DNA of 64,000 nucleotides from Nitrososphaerota archaeon (GTDB taxonomy: Archaea > Thermoproteota > Nitrososphaeria_A > Caldarchaeales > Calditenuaceae). This document shows positions 19,996 through 29,008 of this stretch, piece after piece; positions within the stretch are counted from its first letter, which is position 1, and each line of letters begins with the position of its first letter. The position numbers and the translations under genes are program-made. Where the stretch lies: assembly GCA_009889515.1 (NCBI GenBank), contig WUQR01000139.1:310001-374000 (forward strand), read 5' to 3'. Under the pieces are notes generated by a model. That model saw nothing but the letters and a program-made list of their open reading frames with translations, made no database searches and was not told the origin of the DNA.

Positions 19996-20241
19996 ATGTC
20001 CCCTTCTAAACTAGTAGGGTATTTCATGGTTATTCTCTCGCCGATAGGCTTCACGTTTTATACACTGTGGTTTTTTGGGCTGCTGAGGGGGCTAGACCCT
20101 GACTTAGTGCTTAGGGCAACCGTCTACCTCTTGGCCGTATCCTTCTTCTTCGTGGTGGGGGTCTTGGGATACCTTGTCGTGACCGCCCCCCGCCCTAGGC
20201 TCTCCACAAACAGTAGGGGAGGTGGGTCTGGACGTGCCTAA
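19996..20241 (+). CDS. Small two-helix membrane protein (hypothetical)
   Basis: An 81-residue product read from ATG 19996; the frame also allows TTG at 19984. Two hydrophobic segments are seen at about residues 6-28 and 39-61, followed by a basic, Ser/Gly-rich tail. TATA-like tatatag (19923-19929) and gctatatct (19954-19962) lie upstream. The 3' end overlaps the start region of the MEMO gene, so the two are probably one transcript. No function recognised. Confidence 0.5.
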   Translation: MSPSKLVGYFMVILSPIGFTFYTLWFFGLLRGLDPDLVLRATVYLLAVSFFFVVGVLGYLVVTAPRPRLSTNSRGGGSGRA

Positions 20242-21079
20242 AAGGTATCCCGCCGTGGCTGGGTACTTCTACGAGTCAGATCCGGCGCGTCTGAGGAAGC
20301 AGATCGAGCAGTGCTTCACTTCTGAGCATGGGCCGGGTTCTATGCCTTCTAAGGGGGGCGCTGGTCCTCAGACACTCCTCATCTCTCCTCACGCAGGCTA
20401 CATGTACTCGGGGCCAGTCGCGGCACACGGATTCTCCCAAGCCTCGAAGGCCCCCCAGCCAAAGACGGTGGTAGTGATTGGGCCGAACCATCATGGAGAG
20501 GGTACAGAGGTATCCGTCTATCCGCCCGGGCAGTGGGTGACTCCGCTCGGAGAAGTGGAGATTGACTCGGAGATTGTGAACCGCATTGTCGAGTCTAGCG
20601 ACTTGATCTCGATGGACGAGTACAGCCATGTATACGAGCACTCCATAGAGGTTCAGCTGCCCTTCATCCAATACACCTTCGGACGCGTGAAGTTTGTTCC
20701 CATCTGTATGCTCAACCAGTCTATTGAGGCTGCTCAACATGTAGGAGAGGTTCTCGCAAAGGTCATAGATAGGGCCGAGGACTATCTTGTCATAGCGAGC
20801 TCCGACTTTACGCACTATGAGCCACATGAGGAGGCTGTCAGAAGAGACCGAGCAGTCATTGATAAGATATTGAAGCTCGACATAGAGGGGTTCTACACAG
20901 AGATGAGGGATAAGAGGGCCACTCTCTGCGGGTACGGCGCAATAGGAGCTCTAATATGCTATGCAAAGCTGAAAGGATACACCAACCCGCTACTGCTCAA
21001 ATATGCCACAAGCGGAGACACGAGCGGCGACAAGTCCTCGGTTGTGGGTTATGCATCGATAGCTTTCCTGCGTAGATAG
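20234..21079 (+). CDS. MEMO1 family protein (AmmeMemoRadiSam system protein B-like)
   Basis: A 281-residue MEMO-family protein. The signature YPAVAGYFYESDP opens the protein, ISPHAGYMYSG follows near residue 52, and SSDFTHYEP appears near residue 190. The fold resembles aromatic dioxygenases and conserved His residues hold a metal. In many archaea it neighbours AMMECR1 and a radical SAM gene, neither of which is here. I prefer GTG 20234 to GTG 20222, because ggaggtg at 20218-20224 is a good ribosome-binding site for 20234 and overlaps the other start. Confidence 0.85.
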   Translation: MPKRYPAVAGYFYESDPARLRKQIEQCFTSEHGPGSMPSKGGAGPQTLLISPHAGYMYSGPVAAHGFSQASKAPQPKTVVVIGPNHHGEGTEVSVYPPGQWVTPLGEVEIDSEIVNRIVESSDLISMDEYSHVYEHSIEVQLPFIQYTFGRVKFVPICMLNQSIEAAQHVGEVLAKVIDRAEDYLVIASSDFTHYEPHEEAVRRDRAVIDKILKLDIEGFYTEMRDKRATLCGYGAIGALICYAKLKGYTNPLLLKYATSGDTSGDKSSVVGYASIAFLRR

Positions 21080-21088
21080 CCATTCTGC

Positions 21089-22516
21089 TCACTGGTTATA
21101 TTTCTTGTGAAGCTCGTCGGAGTATTCCCAGTACTTGAGAATGATTGGACACCACTCCCTCTCGGGGCAATACCCAAGGTGCTTACACTTCTCGCCCATC
21201 GCACCCTTTAACCATGGAGCAGTTTTCTCCACCTCCCTCCACAGCCTATACGCTATCGCCCTCTCCTCCCACTGGGCCGCGCTGCAGGTCCTAGTTGCTA
21301 GGAATCCCATGGGGCTGAGGAGATTGTAGAGGTTATAGCTCCTGACGACCCTAATCCTCATCGCGTTAGGGAGCGTGTAGAGTGCCGCCGAAACCTCATT
21401 CTCCTGCATAAGCGTGGAGTATAGGGAGTGTAGTTCTTCACAAGCATCTGTGAACACCCGCAGGAGCCTCGGGCTGGACTTGATGGATGGAGGGACGACG
21501 AGACCCGCCTCTGGACTCCTAGACCACCTCTCAGCCGCCTCAACCAGCGACTCAACAACGGTTGGCACAGTCCTATGCCTTATCGCCTGGTGATAGGCGG
21601 CTAGTGAGAGCGATTCAACGGTCACCGCCCTAACAAGAGGGGAGGCCTGCTCAGCAGCAAGACCATCAAGGCCCATTCTCTCAATCCCTCTAGGATAATC
21701 GAAGGACAGGAGCTCGGCCTCCTCCAACGGCCTGTCCCCGCAAAGACCCTGAATCAGACCGTCAGGCCCTCTAAGGGGGTCTGCAACAGAGTAGTATCCC
21801 CATCGAGCCCTAAAACTAAGCCTAGAGTCTAGAAGCAGTGGTGATTTGCTTCTAGCTACTTCGAGGAACCTGTCGACGAAGGCCTTCAGCTCGCCGGGGA
21901 CTATCCCAATCCCCTCCTCGACCTTCCGGATAAAGTAGATGTGCGACTCTAGTGAGAGGGATGCATAAAGGGAGGTTGCTGCGGCTAGGGGGGCCAGATA
22001 CCGTGCATCCTCGAGTGGGACGCCCTCCTCGCACAGTGTTTTATAGGCCTCGAAAACCCTATTCATGCCCTCTGAATATCTTGCCTCGAGCTTCCCACCC
22101 TTCAGCTCTACCGGTGTTAGAAGTCTCTCCCTAGTCAAGGGGGCCCTTCTCTGGCTCTCCTGCAGATAGCTTCCGAAAACAGGAGCCACAAGCAGCATTG
22201 ACAATAGACGGCTGCAGTTAGAGACCTCCCAGAACATGACAGCCGAAGTCGTCAGAGAAGCATGTCCCCTCCTCGTCGATTCTTTGTGGACTTTAGCGGC
22301 CACCTTTGAGAGGTCCTTTCCCTTCGAGAGGGCGTCCGAGACCCTGTCTCGGATACTAACGCCCTGAAACGTTCCGAGTCCCTCGAGCGCTATGACGGCG
22401 TCGGGCCCCAACTCCAGCTCACCCTCCCTGTAGACAGGGCCGATGGAGAACAGGGCGAAGACTATCTCGTCAGTATACACACCCTTTCGCCAAGCCACTA
22501 TCCTCTCCGCCACCAT
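21089..22516 (-). CDS. Tandem ThyX-like protein (flavin-dependent thymidylate synthase family)
   Basis: A 475-residue protein, about twice normal ThyX length. Residues 50-200 and 300-440 each read like a ThyX domain. The first has FGSYLQESQRR at residues 114-124, matching the S-x4-S-x-R half of the ThyX motif, but the RHR triplet is replaced by APV. It also has ARYLAPLAAAT near 171. The second has RHR at 313-315, LPNAMRIRVV near 374 and RTCSAAQWEERA near 402, but lacks the SxR half. The two halves could share one active site. Methylation of dUMP is the family reaction; whether it is catalytic here is open. Confidence 0.7.
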   Translation of the reverse strand: MVAERIVAWRKGVYTDEIVFALFSIGPVYREGELELGPDAVIALEGLGTFQGVSIRDRVSDALSKGKDLSKVAAKVHKESTRRGHASLTTSAVMFWEVSNCSRLLSMLLVAPVFGSYLQESQRRAPLTRERLLTPVELKGGKLEARYSEGMNRVFEAYKTLCEEGVPLEDARYLAPLAAATSLYASLSLESHIYFIRKVEEGIGIVPGELKAFVDRFLEVARSKSPLLLDSRLSFRARWGYYSVADPLRGPDGLIQGLCGDRPLEEAELLSFDYPRGIERMGLDGLAAEQASPLVRAVTVESLSLAAYHQAIRHRTVPTVVESLVEAAERWSRSPEAGLVVPPSIKSSPRLLRVFTDACEELHSLYSTLMQENEVSAALYTLPNAMRIRVVRSYNLYNLLSPMGFLATRTCSAAQWEERAIAYRLWREVEKTAPWLKGAMGEKCKHLGYCPEREWCPIILKYWEYSDELHKKYNQ

Positions 22517-22645
22517 TAAATCATACTCTTTTTACCCAGACGCCGGATACCCATAAATCACTTCGCAAAAATCTGGGGGTTTTCTTTAAAACGTGCGTGC
22601 AGACACGGTTAATATCTGGCAGGCCCCCCTGCATTTACTGAGGGC

Positions 22646-23080
22646 TTGGAAGGCGAGGGAGCTGGGCAGAAGAGGCTCTGTAAATCGTCTCGGCACAGGA
22701 TAGTGGCGGGCGTTCTCGGAGGAATAGCGGAGTATCTCGGCGTCGACCCAAACATATTGAGGCTAATCTTCGTGGTCGTCCTCTTCTTGAACTTCTATGC
22801 AGCATTGGCGCTCTATGTAGCTGCGGCCATTCTACTGCCCTCGGAGAGCGAGAAGGGTGCTGCAAGGATGCCTATAGAGAAGGCTGTGCTGGCGGTGGCG
22901 GCTACTATAATGGTCTTCATCGGTCTGAGCTTTGTATCGAGCCTTGCTGAGGTTCAGAAAATCATGGCGATGCTGGGATTCTTCACACCGATCGTGGGGC
23001 TAGTGCTCCTGATCGCCGGCGTAGCCCTCCTCATCATGGTGCTACGGGAGCAGAGTAGACCTCGCGCCGCTGCTTCCTAA
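22646..23080 (+). CDS. PspC domain membrane protein
   Basis: A 144-residue protein starting at TTG 22646. A PspC domain occupies residues about 11-70: a basic segment, then IVAGVLGGIAEYLGVDPN, then a long hydrophobic helix ending in LPSE. Two further membrane helices follow at about 77-100 and 112-135. PspC proteins in bacteria take part in envelope stress signalling; the archaeal role is not known. The 3' end overlaps the convergent MFS gene by 47 bases. Confidence 0.75.
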   Translation: MEGEGAGQKRLCKSSRHRIVAGVLGGIAEYLGVDPNILRLIFVVVLFLNFYAALALYVAAAILLPSESEKGAARMPIEKAVLAVAATIMVFIGLSFVSSLAEVQKIMAMLGFFTPIVGLVLLIAGVALLIMVLREQSRPRAAAS

Positions 23081-24188
23081 GAGCTATCCCTGTCAGGGCT
23101 ACAGGTATAAGCGAGAAGAGGGCTGAGTATTGGAACATAGAGGCGTAAGATGTTGCCTCAGCTATGCTCCCCCAGAGATAGCCCCCGATCACGCCGCCCG
23201 CGCTGAAGGTGGCTCCATACAGCCCCATATACGCGCCGCGCATACGCTCTGGGACGAGTTCGGAGGCGTAGGCTATGGAGACGACGTAGAGGCCGCCGAA
23301 GGTGAAACTGTTGAGAGACTGTGCAAGTATGACCACGTATCTATCGGGTGATAGTCCTGAGATAGCAAGCCTCAGGGGGAATGCCGATAGGCAGAGTAGG
23401 AGCACGGGTCTTCTACCAACTCTGTCGGATAGCTTTCCGAGATACACCATGGCAGGTATCTCTGTCAGCCCCATCAAGGCGAAGGCCGTAGAGACCTCCA
23501 GTGGCGAGGCCCCCAGTGTATTGATCATGTGAAGTGAGAGGAAGCTCATTATGGATGAGTTGGCCACGAAAGCGAGTGTCATCGTCAAAAGCAGCACGCC
23601 TGGTGCCCCCCTGAGGAGGCTAAGCGGGCTCACATCCTCACTATCCCGTTTCTTAGACACTCTGTCTTCTCCCAGCCTGTAAAAGGTTAGGACCGAGAGG
23701 CCGATGACGAGTGGAGCCAATAGGAATATGCTCCTCAAACCGAATAGGCTGACCAAGGCTCCGCCGAGGAAAGTGCCGGGTATCCAGCCGATGCTCCCGC
23801 CAATCCTTATAGACCCGAACCCGCTTCCCCGCGAGATTCCCGCGCGCTCCAACGAGTCTATCGAGTAGGCCGTAACTACTGTGTTGGCCGAGCCCAGCCC
23901 CACCATGAGGAGAGCGAATAAGAGCACGGTGAGGTAAGGGTTGAGTTTCACAGCGAGTAGCAGATATGAGATGGCTGTGAGAATGGTTGATGATAGTAGT
24001 ATCTTGAGCCTGCCGACCCGGTCTGAGAGTCTCCCGATATAGTATGAAGAGAAACCTGAAGAGATATTACTTATCGTGAAGGCAAGCCCTATCTGACTAG
24101 GCGTTAAGCCGCTCTCCTCTAAAACGACGGGGAAATAGGGTGCTGCAATACCCATGGCGAAATAAAACATCAGATTCCAAAGCCTCAT
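23034..24188 (-). CDS. Major facilitator superfamily transporter
   Basis: A 384-residue, twelve-helix transporter if read from ATG 24188; TTG 24212 is a near alternative. Both N- and C-terminal halves carry an MFS loop motif: GRLSDRVGRLK and, near the middle, GKLSDRVGRRP. The open frame extends to 24275, but a minus-strand TATA box (gatataaaaac, about 24238-24248) predicts a start near 24217 and would exclude that. The substrate is unknown; sugar or drug efflux types are most similar in layout. Confidence 0.8.
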   Translation of the reverse strand: MRLWNLMFYFAMGIAAPYFPVVLEESGLTPSQIGLAFTISNISSGFSSYYIGRLSDRVGRLKILLSSTILTAISYLLLAVKLNPYLTVLLFALLMVGLGSANTVVTAYSIDSLERAGISRGSGFGSIRIGGSIGWIPGTFLGGALVSLFGLRSIFLLAPLVIGLSVLTFYRLGEDRVSKKRDSEDVSPLSLLRGAPGVLLLTMTLAFVANSSIMSFLSLHMINTLGASPLEVSTAFALMGLTEIPAMVYLGKLSDRVGRRPVLLLCLSAFPLRLAISGLSPDRYVVILAQSLNSFTFGGLYVVSIAYASELVPERMRGAYMGLYGATFSAGGVIGGYLWGSIAEATSYASMFQYSALFSLIPVALTGIALRKQRREVYSAPVAP

Positions 24189-24311
24189 AGCCGAGATGGG
24201 CGATATACTCAAATCTGCACCAGAAGTGAAACACCCAGTTTTTATATCTTGGGAGTCTCTGGAAGGCTCTGTCAAAGATTAAAATATGTCTCGCGAAAAG
24301 TAGGGCTGAGT

Positions 24312-24836
24312 TTGCGCCCCTCAACCTTCCTACTCATCATCCTTCTAATTATTGCGGCATCTTCTACAGTCTTCTGGCTCTACCTAACTTTCACGGCCCC
24401 TGTCGCTCCAGCCGCGGCTCCCTCCCTTAGGGCTGAGGCTCAGGCTGAGGGTTTAGCCTTCAGCGCTGAGACTGTTACTACTTGGGTATCCGTGGCTTCT
24501 TGGCTAGGTGTTGCTGCTACACTCGCATACAAGGGGCTTGTGAGACACATGTGGTCTAGGAGCATGTTCGACTACTCTGTCTTCAGGCTTATGGTGAAGA
24601 TGAGGGGTGCTAATACGCGTGTTAAGATGTTGAAGAGCCTCGAGGTGCCGATGAACAGGTACCAGCTCTCAAAGGCCCTCGGCATAGACTGGAAGACTAT
24701 TGACAGGAATGTTGAGCTGTTGAAGAGCTATGGTCTAATCCATGAGCAGCCCGGTGAGGGTGGCGAGAAACTATACGTCTTGAGCCCGCAGGGGCAGCAG
24801 CTGCTTGAGCTTTTAGAGAAGCTCTCCGAGCCTTAA
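24312..24836 (+). CDS. Membrane-anchored winged-helix regulator (ArsR-like)
   Basis: Starting at TTG 24312 gives 174 residues; the open frame also reaches TTG 24249, but a TATA-like ttaaaata at 24278-24285 favours the shorter form. One or two membrane helices are seen near the N-terminus (FLLIILLIIAASSTVFWLYL and a weaker one around WVSVASWLGVAATLAY). The C-terminal 80 residues form a winged-helix domain: MNRYQLSKALGIDWKTIDRN then VELLKSYGLI. This is a membrane-tethered transcription regulator type seen in archaea. It is divergent from the MFS gene and may regulate it. Confidence 0.65.
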   Translation: MRPSTFLLIILLIIAASSTVFWLYLTFTAPVAPAAAPSLRAEAQAEGLAFSAETVTTWVSVASWLGVAATLAYKGLVRHMWSRSMFDYSVFRLMVKMRGANTRVKMLKSLEVPMNRYQLSKALGIDWKTIDRNVELLKSYGLIHEQPGEGGEKLYVLSPQGQQLLELLEKLSEP

Positions 24837-24871
24837 ACCCTTATTTCCCCCTACGTTTGGATTAACTCGAT

Positions 24872-26005
24872 TTGACCCTAAAAACAAGAGCAGCCGTAGT
24901 TGAGAGGCAGGGACTCCCCAGACCATATCAATCATCAAAGCCTGTATCGGTTAAGGAGCTGGAGCTGATAGGGCCGTTAAAGAATGAGGTTCTGGTGAAG
25001 GTAGAGGCTGCTGGGCTCTGCCACTCTGACTTGGCCGTCATTGAGGGTGTGAGGAGGCCGCCCATGCCGATTGTGCTTGGGCATGAATGTGCGGGGAGGG
25101 TAGTGGATGTGGGTGAGAACGTCTCGCCGTCTAGGAAGGGTGAGAGGGTTGTCCTCTCATTCGCCCAGAGCTGTGGCGAGTGCGTCTACTGTCTCTCGGG
25201 GAGGCCCACGCTCTGCGACGCGGGCAGGGCTGCCAATAACGAGGGTGTACTAGTTACAGGCGGGACTAGGTTCAGACTAGATGGGAGAGAGGTCCACCAC
25301 CACTTGGGTGTCTCAGCCTTCTCCGAATACATTGTAGTCCCATCCTCGTCGGCGATTCCTGTACCCCCGGAACTCCCTCCCGAGAGGCTAGCACTCTTCG
25401 GCTGCGCGATACCCACTGCCTTCGGAGCTGTCATAAATGCGGCGCAGGTCAAGCCGGGCTCAAGTGTCGCAGTCTTCGGATGCGGGGGACTGGGTCTCAA
25501 CATTATACAAGCCCTAAGGATTGTGGGAGCCATGCAGATAATCGCGGTGGACATTTTTCCGGAGAAGTTGGAGAAGGCCTCACGACTGGGAGCCACAGAC
25601 ATTGTTAACGCCTCGAGACAGGACCCTGTGGCTGAGGTTAGAAGGTTGACTGGGGGGCGTGGAGCAGAATACTGCTTCGAGGCCACTGGAAACACCCGGG
25701 TAATGGCTCAGGCCTTTCTAGCGACGCGGAAAGGTGGGACAACCGTGATCCTCGGAGTCACATCGCCAGAGGACAAGGTGGAACTGCCTAGCTGGCTGAT
25801 AATGGGCGAGGAGAGGCGAATAATAGGCTCATACATGGGCTCCATCGTCCCGCGCCGCGACATCCCAATACTGGTCAGCCTCTTTGCAAAAGGTGTGATA
25901 AGGCTGGATGAGGTTGTGACAGGGTATCTAACGCTCGACGAGCTGAATGAGGGGCTTGACCTGCTGGCAGAGGGTGTGGCTGTTAGGCAGATAATAAGGA
26001 TGTAA
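24872..26005 (+). CDS. Zinc-dependent alcohol dehydrogenase
   Basis: A 377-residue medium-chain dehydrogenase starting at TTG 24872. Catalytic zinc ligands are visible in LCHSD, GHECAG and FGCAIP. The structural zinc site is C-x2-C-x2-C-x7-C (CGECVYCLSGRPTLC). The Rossmann nucleotide-binding loop is FGCGGLGLN, and the following acidic residue (VDIFP) suggests NAD+ preference. It oxidises an alcohol or reduces an aldehyde, with the substrate unknown. It lies 35 bases after the winged-helix gene on the same strand and runs convergent to leuD, four bases away. Confidence 0.9.
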   Translation: MTLKTRAAVVERQGLPRPYQSSKPVSVKELELIGPLKNEVLVKVEAAGLCHSDLAVIEGVRRPPMPIVLGHECAGRVVDVGENVSPSRKGERVVLSFAQSCGECVYCLSGRPTLCDAGRAANNEGVLVTGGTRFRLDGREVHHHLGVSAFSEYIVVPSSSAIPVPPELPPERLALFGCAIPTAFGAVINAAQVKPGSSVAVFGCGGLGLNIIQALRIVGAMQIIAVDIFPEKLEKASRLGATDIVNASRQDPVAEVRRLTGGRGAEYCFEATGNTRVMAQAFLATRKGGTTVILGVTSPEDKVELPSWLIMGEERRIIGSYMGSIVPRRDIPILVSLFAKGVIRLDEVVTGYLTLDELNEGLDLLAEGVAVRQIIRM

Positions 26006-26009
26006 AACC

Positions 26010-26651
26010 CTACTCGAGTGGTACTGTGGTCTGCCTCGGCATCTTAAACCGCGCCATCTTGGCCTCGTATGCCCGGATCTTATCGCCATACTCCCTCAAG
26101 GTGGCCTCTATCTCGTCCAGACCCTCCAGCAGCCTCCTCTTCACATTCGGCTCAAGCTTGAAGTTGATGGTCTCTCCGCTTGGCAGCTTAATCGTCTCCG
26201 CCTCGACGTCAATATCTAGAGTGAGGCCGCCTTTAGCCGCCTCGCTCCTTAGCCTCTTGACGGTCTCTTCATCCAGCCTAATGCAGAGGAGACCGTTCTT
26301 CACGGAGTTGCCGTAGAAGATGTCGCCGAAGGATGAGGCTATCACACATCTTATACCGAAGTCCATCAAGGCCCAAACAGCATTCTCCCTCGAAGAGCCT
26401 ATGCCGAAGTTCCGCCCCGCGACGAGGATAACCGCGTCCCGAAACTCTTTCCGGTCTAGGACGAACCCCTCCTTAGGCTTTCCATCCTCATCGAACCTCC
26501 ATCTGTAGAAGAGATATTTGCCGAGGCCCTTCCTCGAGAGGACTTTGAGGAATTGGGCTGGAATAATCTGGTCAGTATCGACGTCGTCCATCTCGAGTGG
26601 TGCGGCTTTGCCCACTATTCTCCTTACAGGCTCCGGCATCTCTCTACCCAC
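26010..26651 (-). CDS. leuD: 3-isopropylmalate dehydratase small subunit
   Basis: A 213-residue swivel-domain subunit of the aconitase family. The segments DVDTDQIIPAQFLK near residue 19 and GRNFGIGSSRENA near 79 (substrate-binding GSSRE) are diagnostic. With LeuC it isomerises 2-isopropylmalate to 3-isopropylmalate in leucine synthesis. At 213 residues it is longer than typical archaeal LeuD (about 165) and resembles the bacterial form. The start overlaps the 3' end of leuC by eight bases, so the two are coupled. A homoaconitase role is less likely from the sequence. Confidence 0.85.
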   Translation of the reverse strand: MGREMPEPVRRIVGKAAPLEMDDVDTDQIIPAQFLKVLSRKGLGKYLFYRWRFDEDGKPKEGFVLDRKEFRDAVILVAGRNFGIGSSRENAVWALMDFGIRCVIASSFGDIFYGNSVKNGLLCIRLDEETVKRLRSEAAKGGLTLDIDVEAETIKLPSGETINFKLEPNVKRRLLEGLDEIEATLREYGDKIRAYEAKMARFKMPRQTTVPLE

Positions 26652-28125
26652 CTCCCATGGGTTTTAGAATATTCCTCTCTATCCATGGCGAGACCCATTC
26701 GAGCTCGAGTTCGTCGATGCTTGCGAGGCTGTATTTTCTAGGGTCTGCTATCTTTCCCTCTAGAGCCGAGGCCGCTGCTGTCAGTGGGCTGGCAAGGTGG
26801 ACGCGGCTTCCCGGGCCTGCCCTGTTCTCGAAGTTCCTATTACTCGTCAGGACTCCCCTCTCCCCCGGCCCAAGCCTATCCTCGTTCATGGCTATACACA
26901 TGCTGCAGCCGCTATTCCTCCACTCAAACCCTGCCTCTAGGAATATTCTATGGAGGCCCATCCTCTCAGCCCTCCTCTTAACTAGCATCGACCCTGGAAC
27001 AATCATGGCCCTAACACCCGGAGCAACTTTCCTACCCTTAACCAGCCTAGCCACCATTACTAGGTCGGAGAGTCTCGCATTGGTGCAGGAGCCTATGAAG
27101 ACGGCGTCTATGGGTGTTCCTTCAATCTTCTGTCCCGGCTTCAAGCCCATGTATTCGAGAGCCCTTTCGATCATCTTCCTCTTCGCAGGGTCTTCAAACA
27201 TTCGCGGCTCAGGCACTGTCTCGCTCACACCTATACACATCGCAGGGTTAGTCCCCCACGTTATCTGGGGCTCCAGCTTGGAGACGTCTAGCCTATAGCT
27301 CTTGTCGAACTTCGCGCCATTATCCGTCTTCAACGTCTCCCAATACTTCTTAGCATCTTCCCAGTCATCGCCCGTGGGCGCGTATGGGGCGCCATCCAGG
27401 TAGCTGTAGACCTTCTCGTCCGGCTCAACTATCGCCGTCCTCGCTCCTCCCTCAATCGCCATGTTGCAGATCGTCATCCTCTCCTCCACACTCATCCTCT
27501 TGACGGCCTCGCCTCTAAACTCGGCTGCATGCCCAATCATCCCCCCGGTCCCCAGATCCCGAATAACGTAGAGTATGGCGTCCTTCGCGGTTGTGTGGCT
27601 CTTGAAATCCCCCTCCAGCCTAACCTCCATCTGCCTCGGCCTCCTCATCCATATCGTCTGGGTTGCGAAGACGTGCTCACCCTCGCTCGTCCCTATACCG
27701 AAAGCAAGCGCCCCTAGGGCGCCGTGGGTGCTGGTGTGGCTGTCTCCGCAGACGAGCGTTATGCCCGGGACCGTCAAACCCAGCTCGGGGCCCACGACAT
27801 GCACAATACCCTGCCATGGACTAAAGTAGTCGAAGAGTGTGATGGAGAATTCTCGAGCGTTCTTGGCGAGAGCCCTCATCTGCTCCCGAGAATGCTCGTC
27901 CCTTACAGGCAGAGCCCTATCAGATGTTGGAACATTATGGTCCATTAGGGCAAAGGTCAGGTCCGGCCTCCTAACCCTCCTCCCAGCCGTCCTAAGACCC
28001 TCAAAGGCGATCGGCGAAGTCACCTCATGCGTCAAATGCCTATCAACGTAGAGGAGGTACTCGTCCTCTCCGCGCACGGCTAGGACGTGGTCGTCCCAAA
28101 TCTTCTCTAAGACAGTTTTCGCCAT
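26644..28125 (-). CDS. leuC: 3-isopropylmalate dehydratase large subunit
   Basis: A 493-residue aconitase-family subunit. It begins MAKTVLEKIW and has YVDRHLTHEVTSPIAFEGL, which is the bacterial-type LeuC N-terminus. The 4Fe-4S ligands lie in GSCTNARLSD and in GCSMC. It supplies the catalytic iron-sulfur centre of isopropylmalate isomerase. Archaeal LeuC/HacA proteins are usually near 420 residues, so this looks like a gene of bacterial ancestry. It is transcribed leuC-leuD from the minus strand. Confidence 0.88.
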   Translation of the reverse strand: MAKTVLEKIWDDHVLAVRGEDEYLLYVDRHLTHEVTSPIAFEGLRTAGRRVRRPDLTFALMDHNVPTSDRALPVRDEHSREQMRALAKNAREFSITLFDYFSPWQGIVHVVGPELGLTVPGITLVCGDSHTSTHGALGALAFGIGTSEGEHVFATQTIWMRRPRQMEVRLEGDFKSHTTAKDAILYVIRDLGTGGMIGHAAEFRGEAVKRMSVEERMTICNMAIEGGARTAIVEPDEKVYSYLDGAPYAPTGDDWEDAKKYWETLKTDNGAKFDKSYRLDVSKLEPQITWGTNPAMCIGVSETVPEPRMFEDPAKRKMIERALEYMGLKPGQKIEGTPIDAVFIGSCTNARLSDLVMVARLVKGRKVAPGVRAMIVPGSMLVKRRAERMGLHRIFLEAGFEWRNSGCSMCIAMNEDRLGPGERGVLTSNRNFENRAGPGSRVHLASPLTAAASALEGKIADPRKYSLASIDELELEWVSPWIERNILKPMGGG

Positions 28126-28204
28126 CTCAACCCAGAGCTAACTCAAATCATGACTAATAAACTTCTGCTCAGTCAATAGATTTGAGAGAAGCCGGCTGAG
28201 CGGT

Positions 28205-28975
28205 TTATGTCTGCAGTATCTTTTTCAGGTTTTCTAGGCAACGTCTGACAGACTCGAGAGGAGGGTAGGGGTATGTCTCCTGCTCAACTATCAGCCACTC
28301 CGTACCTCCCACCTCGCTGCAGGCAGCCAGCACCTCCCTGAAAGGCACATCCCCCTCCCCTAGGATGACGAATCCACGCCTGAGAGAGTAGTCTTTGAGA
28401 TGGATTGTCAGGGCTCTGTTGGGATACCTCCTTAAAACCTCGACCAGCAGTGTGTCAGGTATTCCCGCGCTCAGAGCATTCCCAGTGTCAAGCTGCATGA
28501 AGACTGTGCCACTCGCATTGTCGAAGAATATGTGCCAGGGATATTCTCCATTGACTGGTGTAAACTCTTCGCGGTGGTTGTGGTATCCGATCTTGAAGCC
28601 TTGGGCGGAGGCTTTATCCGCCATCTCGCTGATAAGTCTGGCCGAGTTTATCCAGCCTCGCTTGTCGGCCCTCATCTCTGGTGGAAGCCAGGGGATGACA
28701 ATCTTGTTGTTTCCGAGCTCCTTGTTATATCTTAAAGTCTTCTCTAACTCGTCTCCGCTCATCCTCTGTATTGACTCGTGGGCTCCGGCAATATCCAGTC
28801 CAAGGTCCCTGAGCTTGTCCTTGATCTCGCCTGCGGACTTCCCATAGTATCCCGCGAACTCGACGCCCTCAAACCCCATATCGGCCACGGCCTCAAGTGT
28901 CTTGAAGAAATCCTTCGAACACTCATCCCTCACAGAGTATAGCTGTAATGCGATTCTAGGACTGCGTGGAGGCAT
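28205..28975 (-). CDS. Sugar phosphate isomerase/epimerase family protein (TIM barrel)
   Basis: A 256-residue xylose-isomerase-like TIM barrel. The opening PRIALQLYSVRDEC is typical of the inosose dehydratase/hydroxypyruvate isomerase group. Metal-binding residues are likely in KIGYHNHREEF (near 138), QLDTGNAL (near 168), IHLKDYS and VEQETY. The substrate is unknown, with sugars or polyols expected. It lies about 30 bases downstream of an MFS transporter on the same strand, so transport and catabolism of one substrate is plausible. Confidence 0.8.
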   Translation of the reverse strand: MPPRSPRIALQLYSVRDECSKDFFKTLEAVADMGFEGVEFAGYYGKSAGEIKDKLRDLGLDIAGAHESIQRMSGDELEKTLRYNKELGNNKIVIPWLPPEMRADKRGWINSARLISEMADKASAQGFKIGYHNHREEFTPVNGEYPWHIFFDNASGTVFMQLDTGNALSAGIPDTLLVEVLRRYPNRALTIHLKDYSLRRGFVILGEGDVPFREVLAACSEVGGTEWLIVEQETYPYPPLESVRRCLENLKKILQT

Positions 28976-29008
28976 GGATACTCGCAGAGGATAAGTGTTG
29001 AGAGATAC

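Noticed and set aside
20276-20827. A 183-codon minus-strand frame
   Set aside because: It lies wholly opposite the well-supported MEMO gene and has no recognisable domain.
26597-27298. A 233-codon plus-strand frame
   Set aside because: It is the antisense shadow of leuC and leuD, with low-complexity Ser/Pro/Leu composition and no motif.
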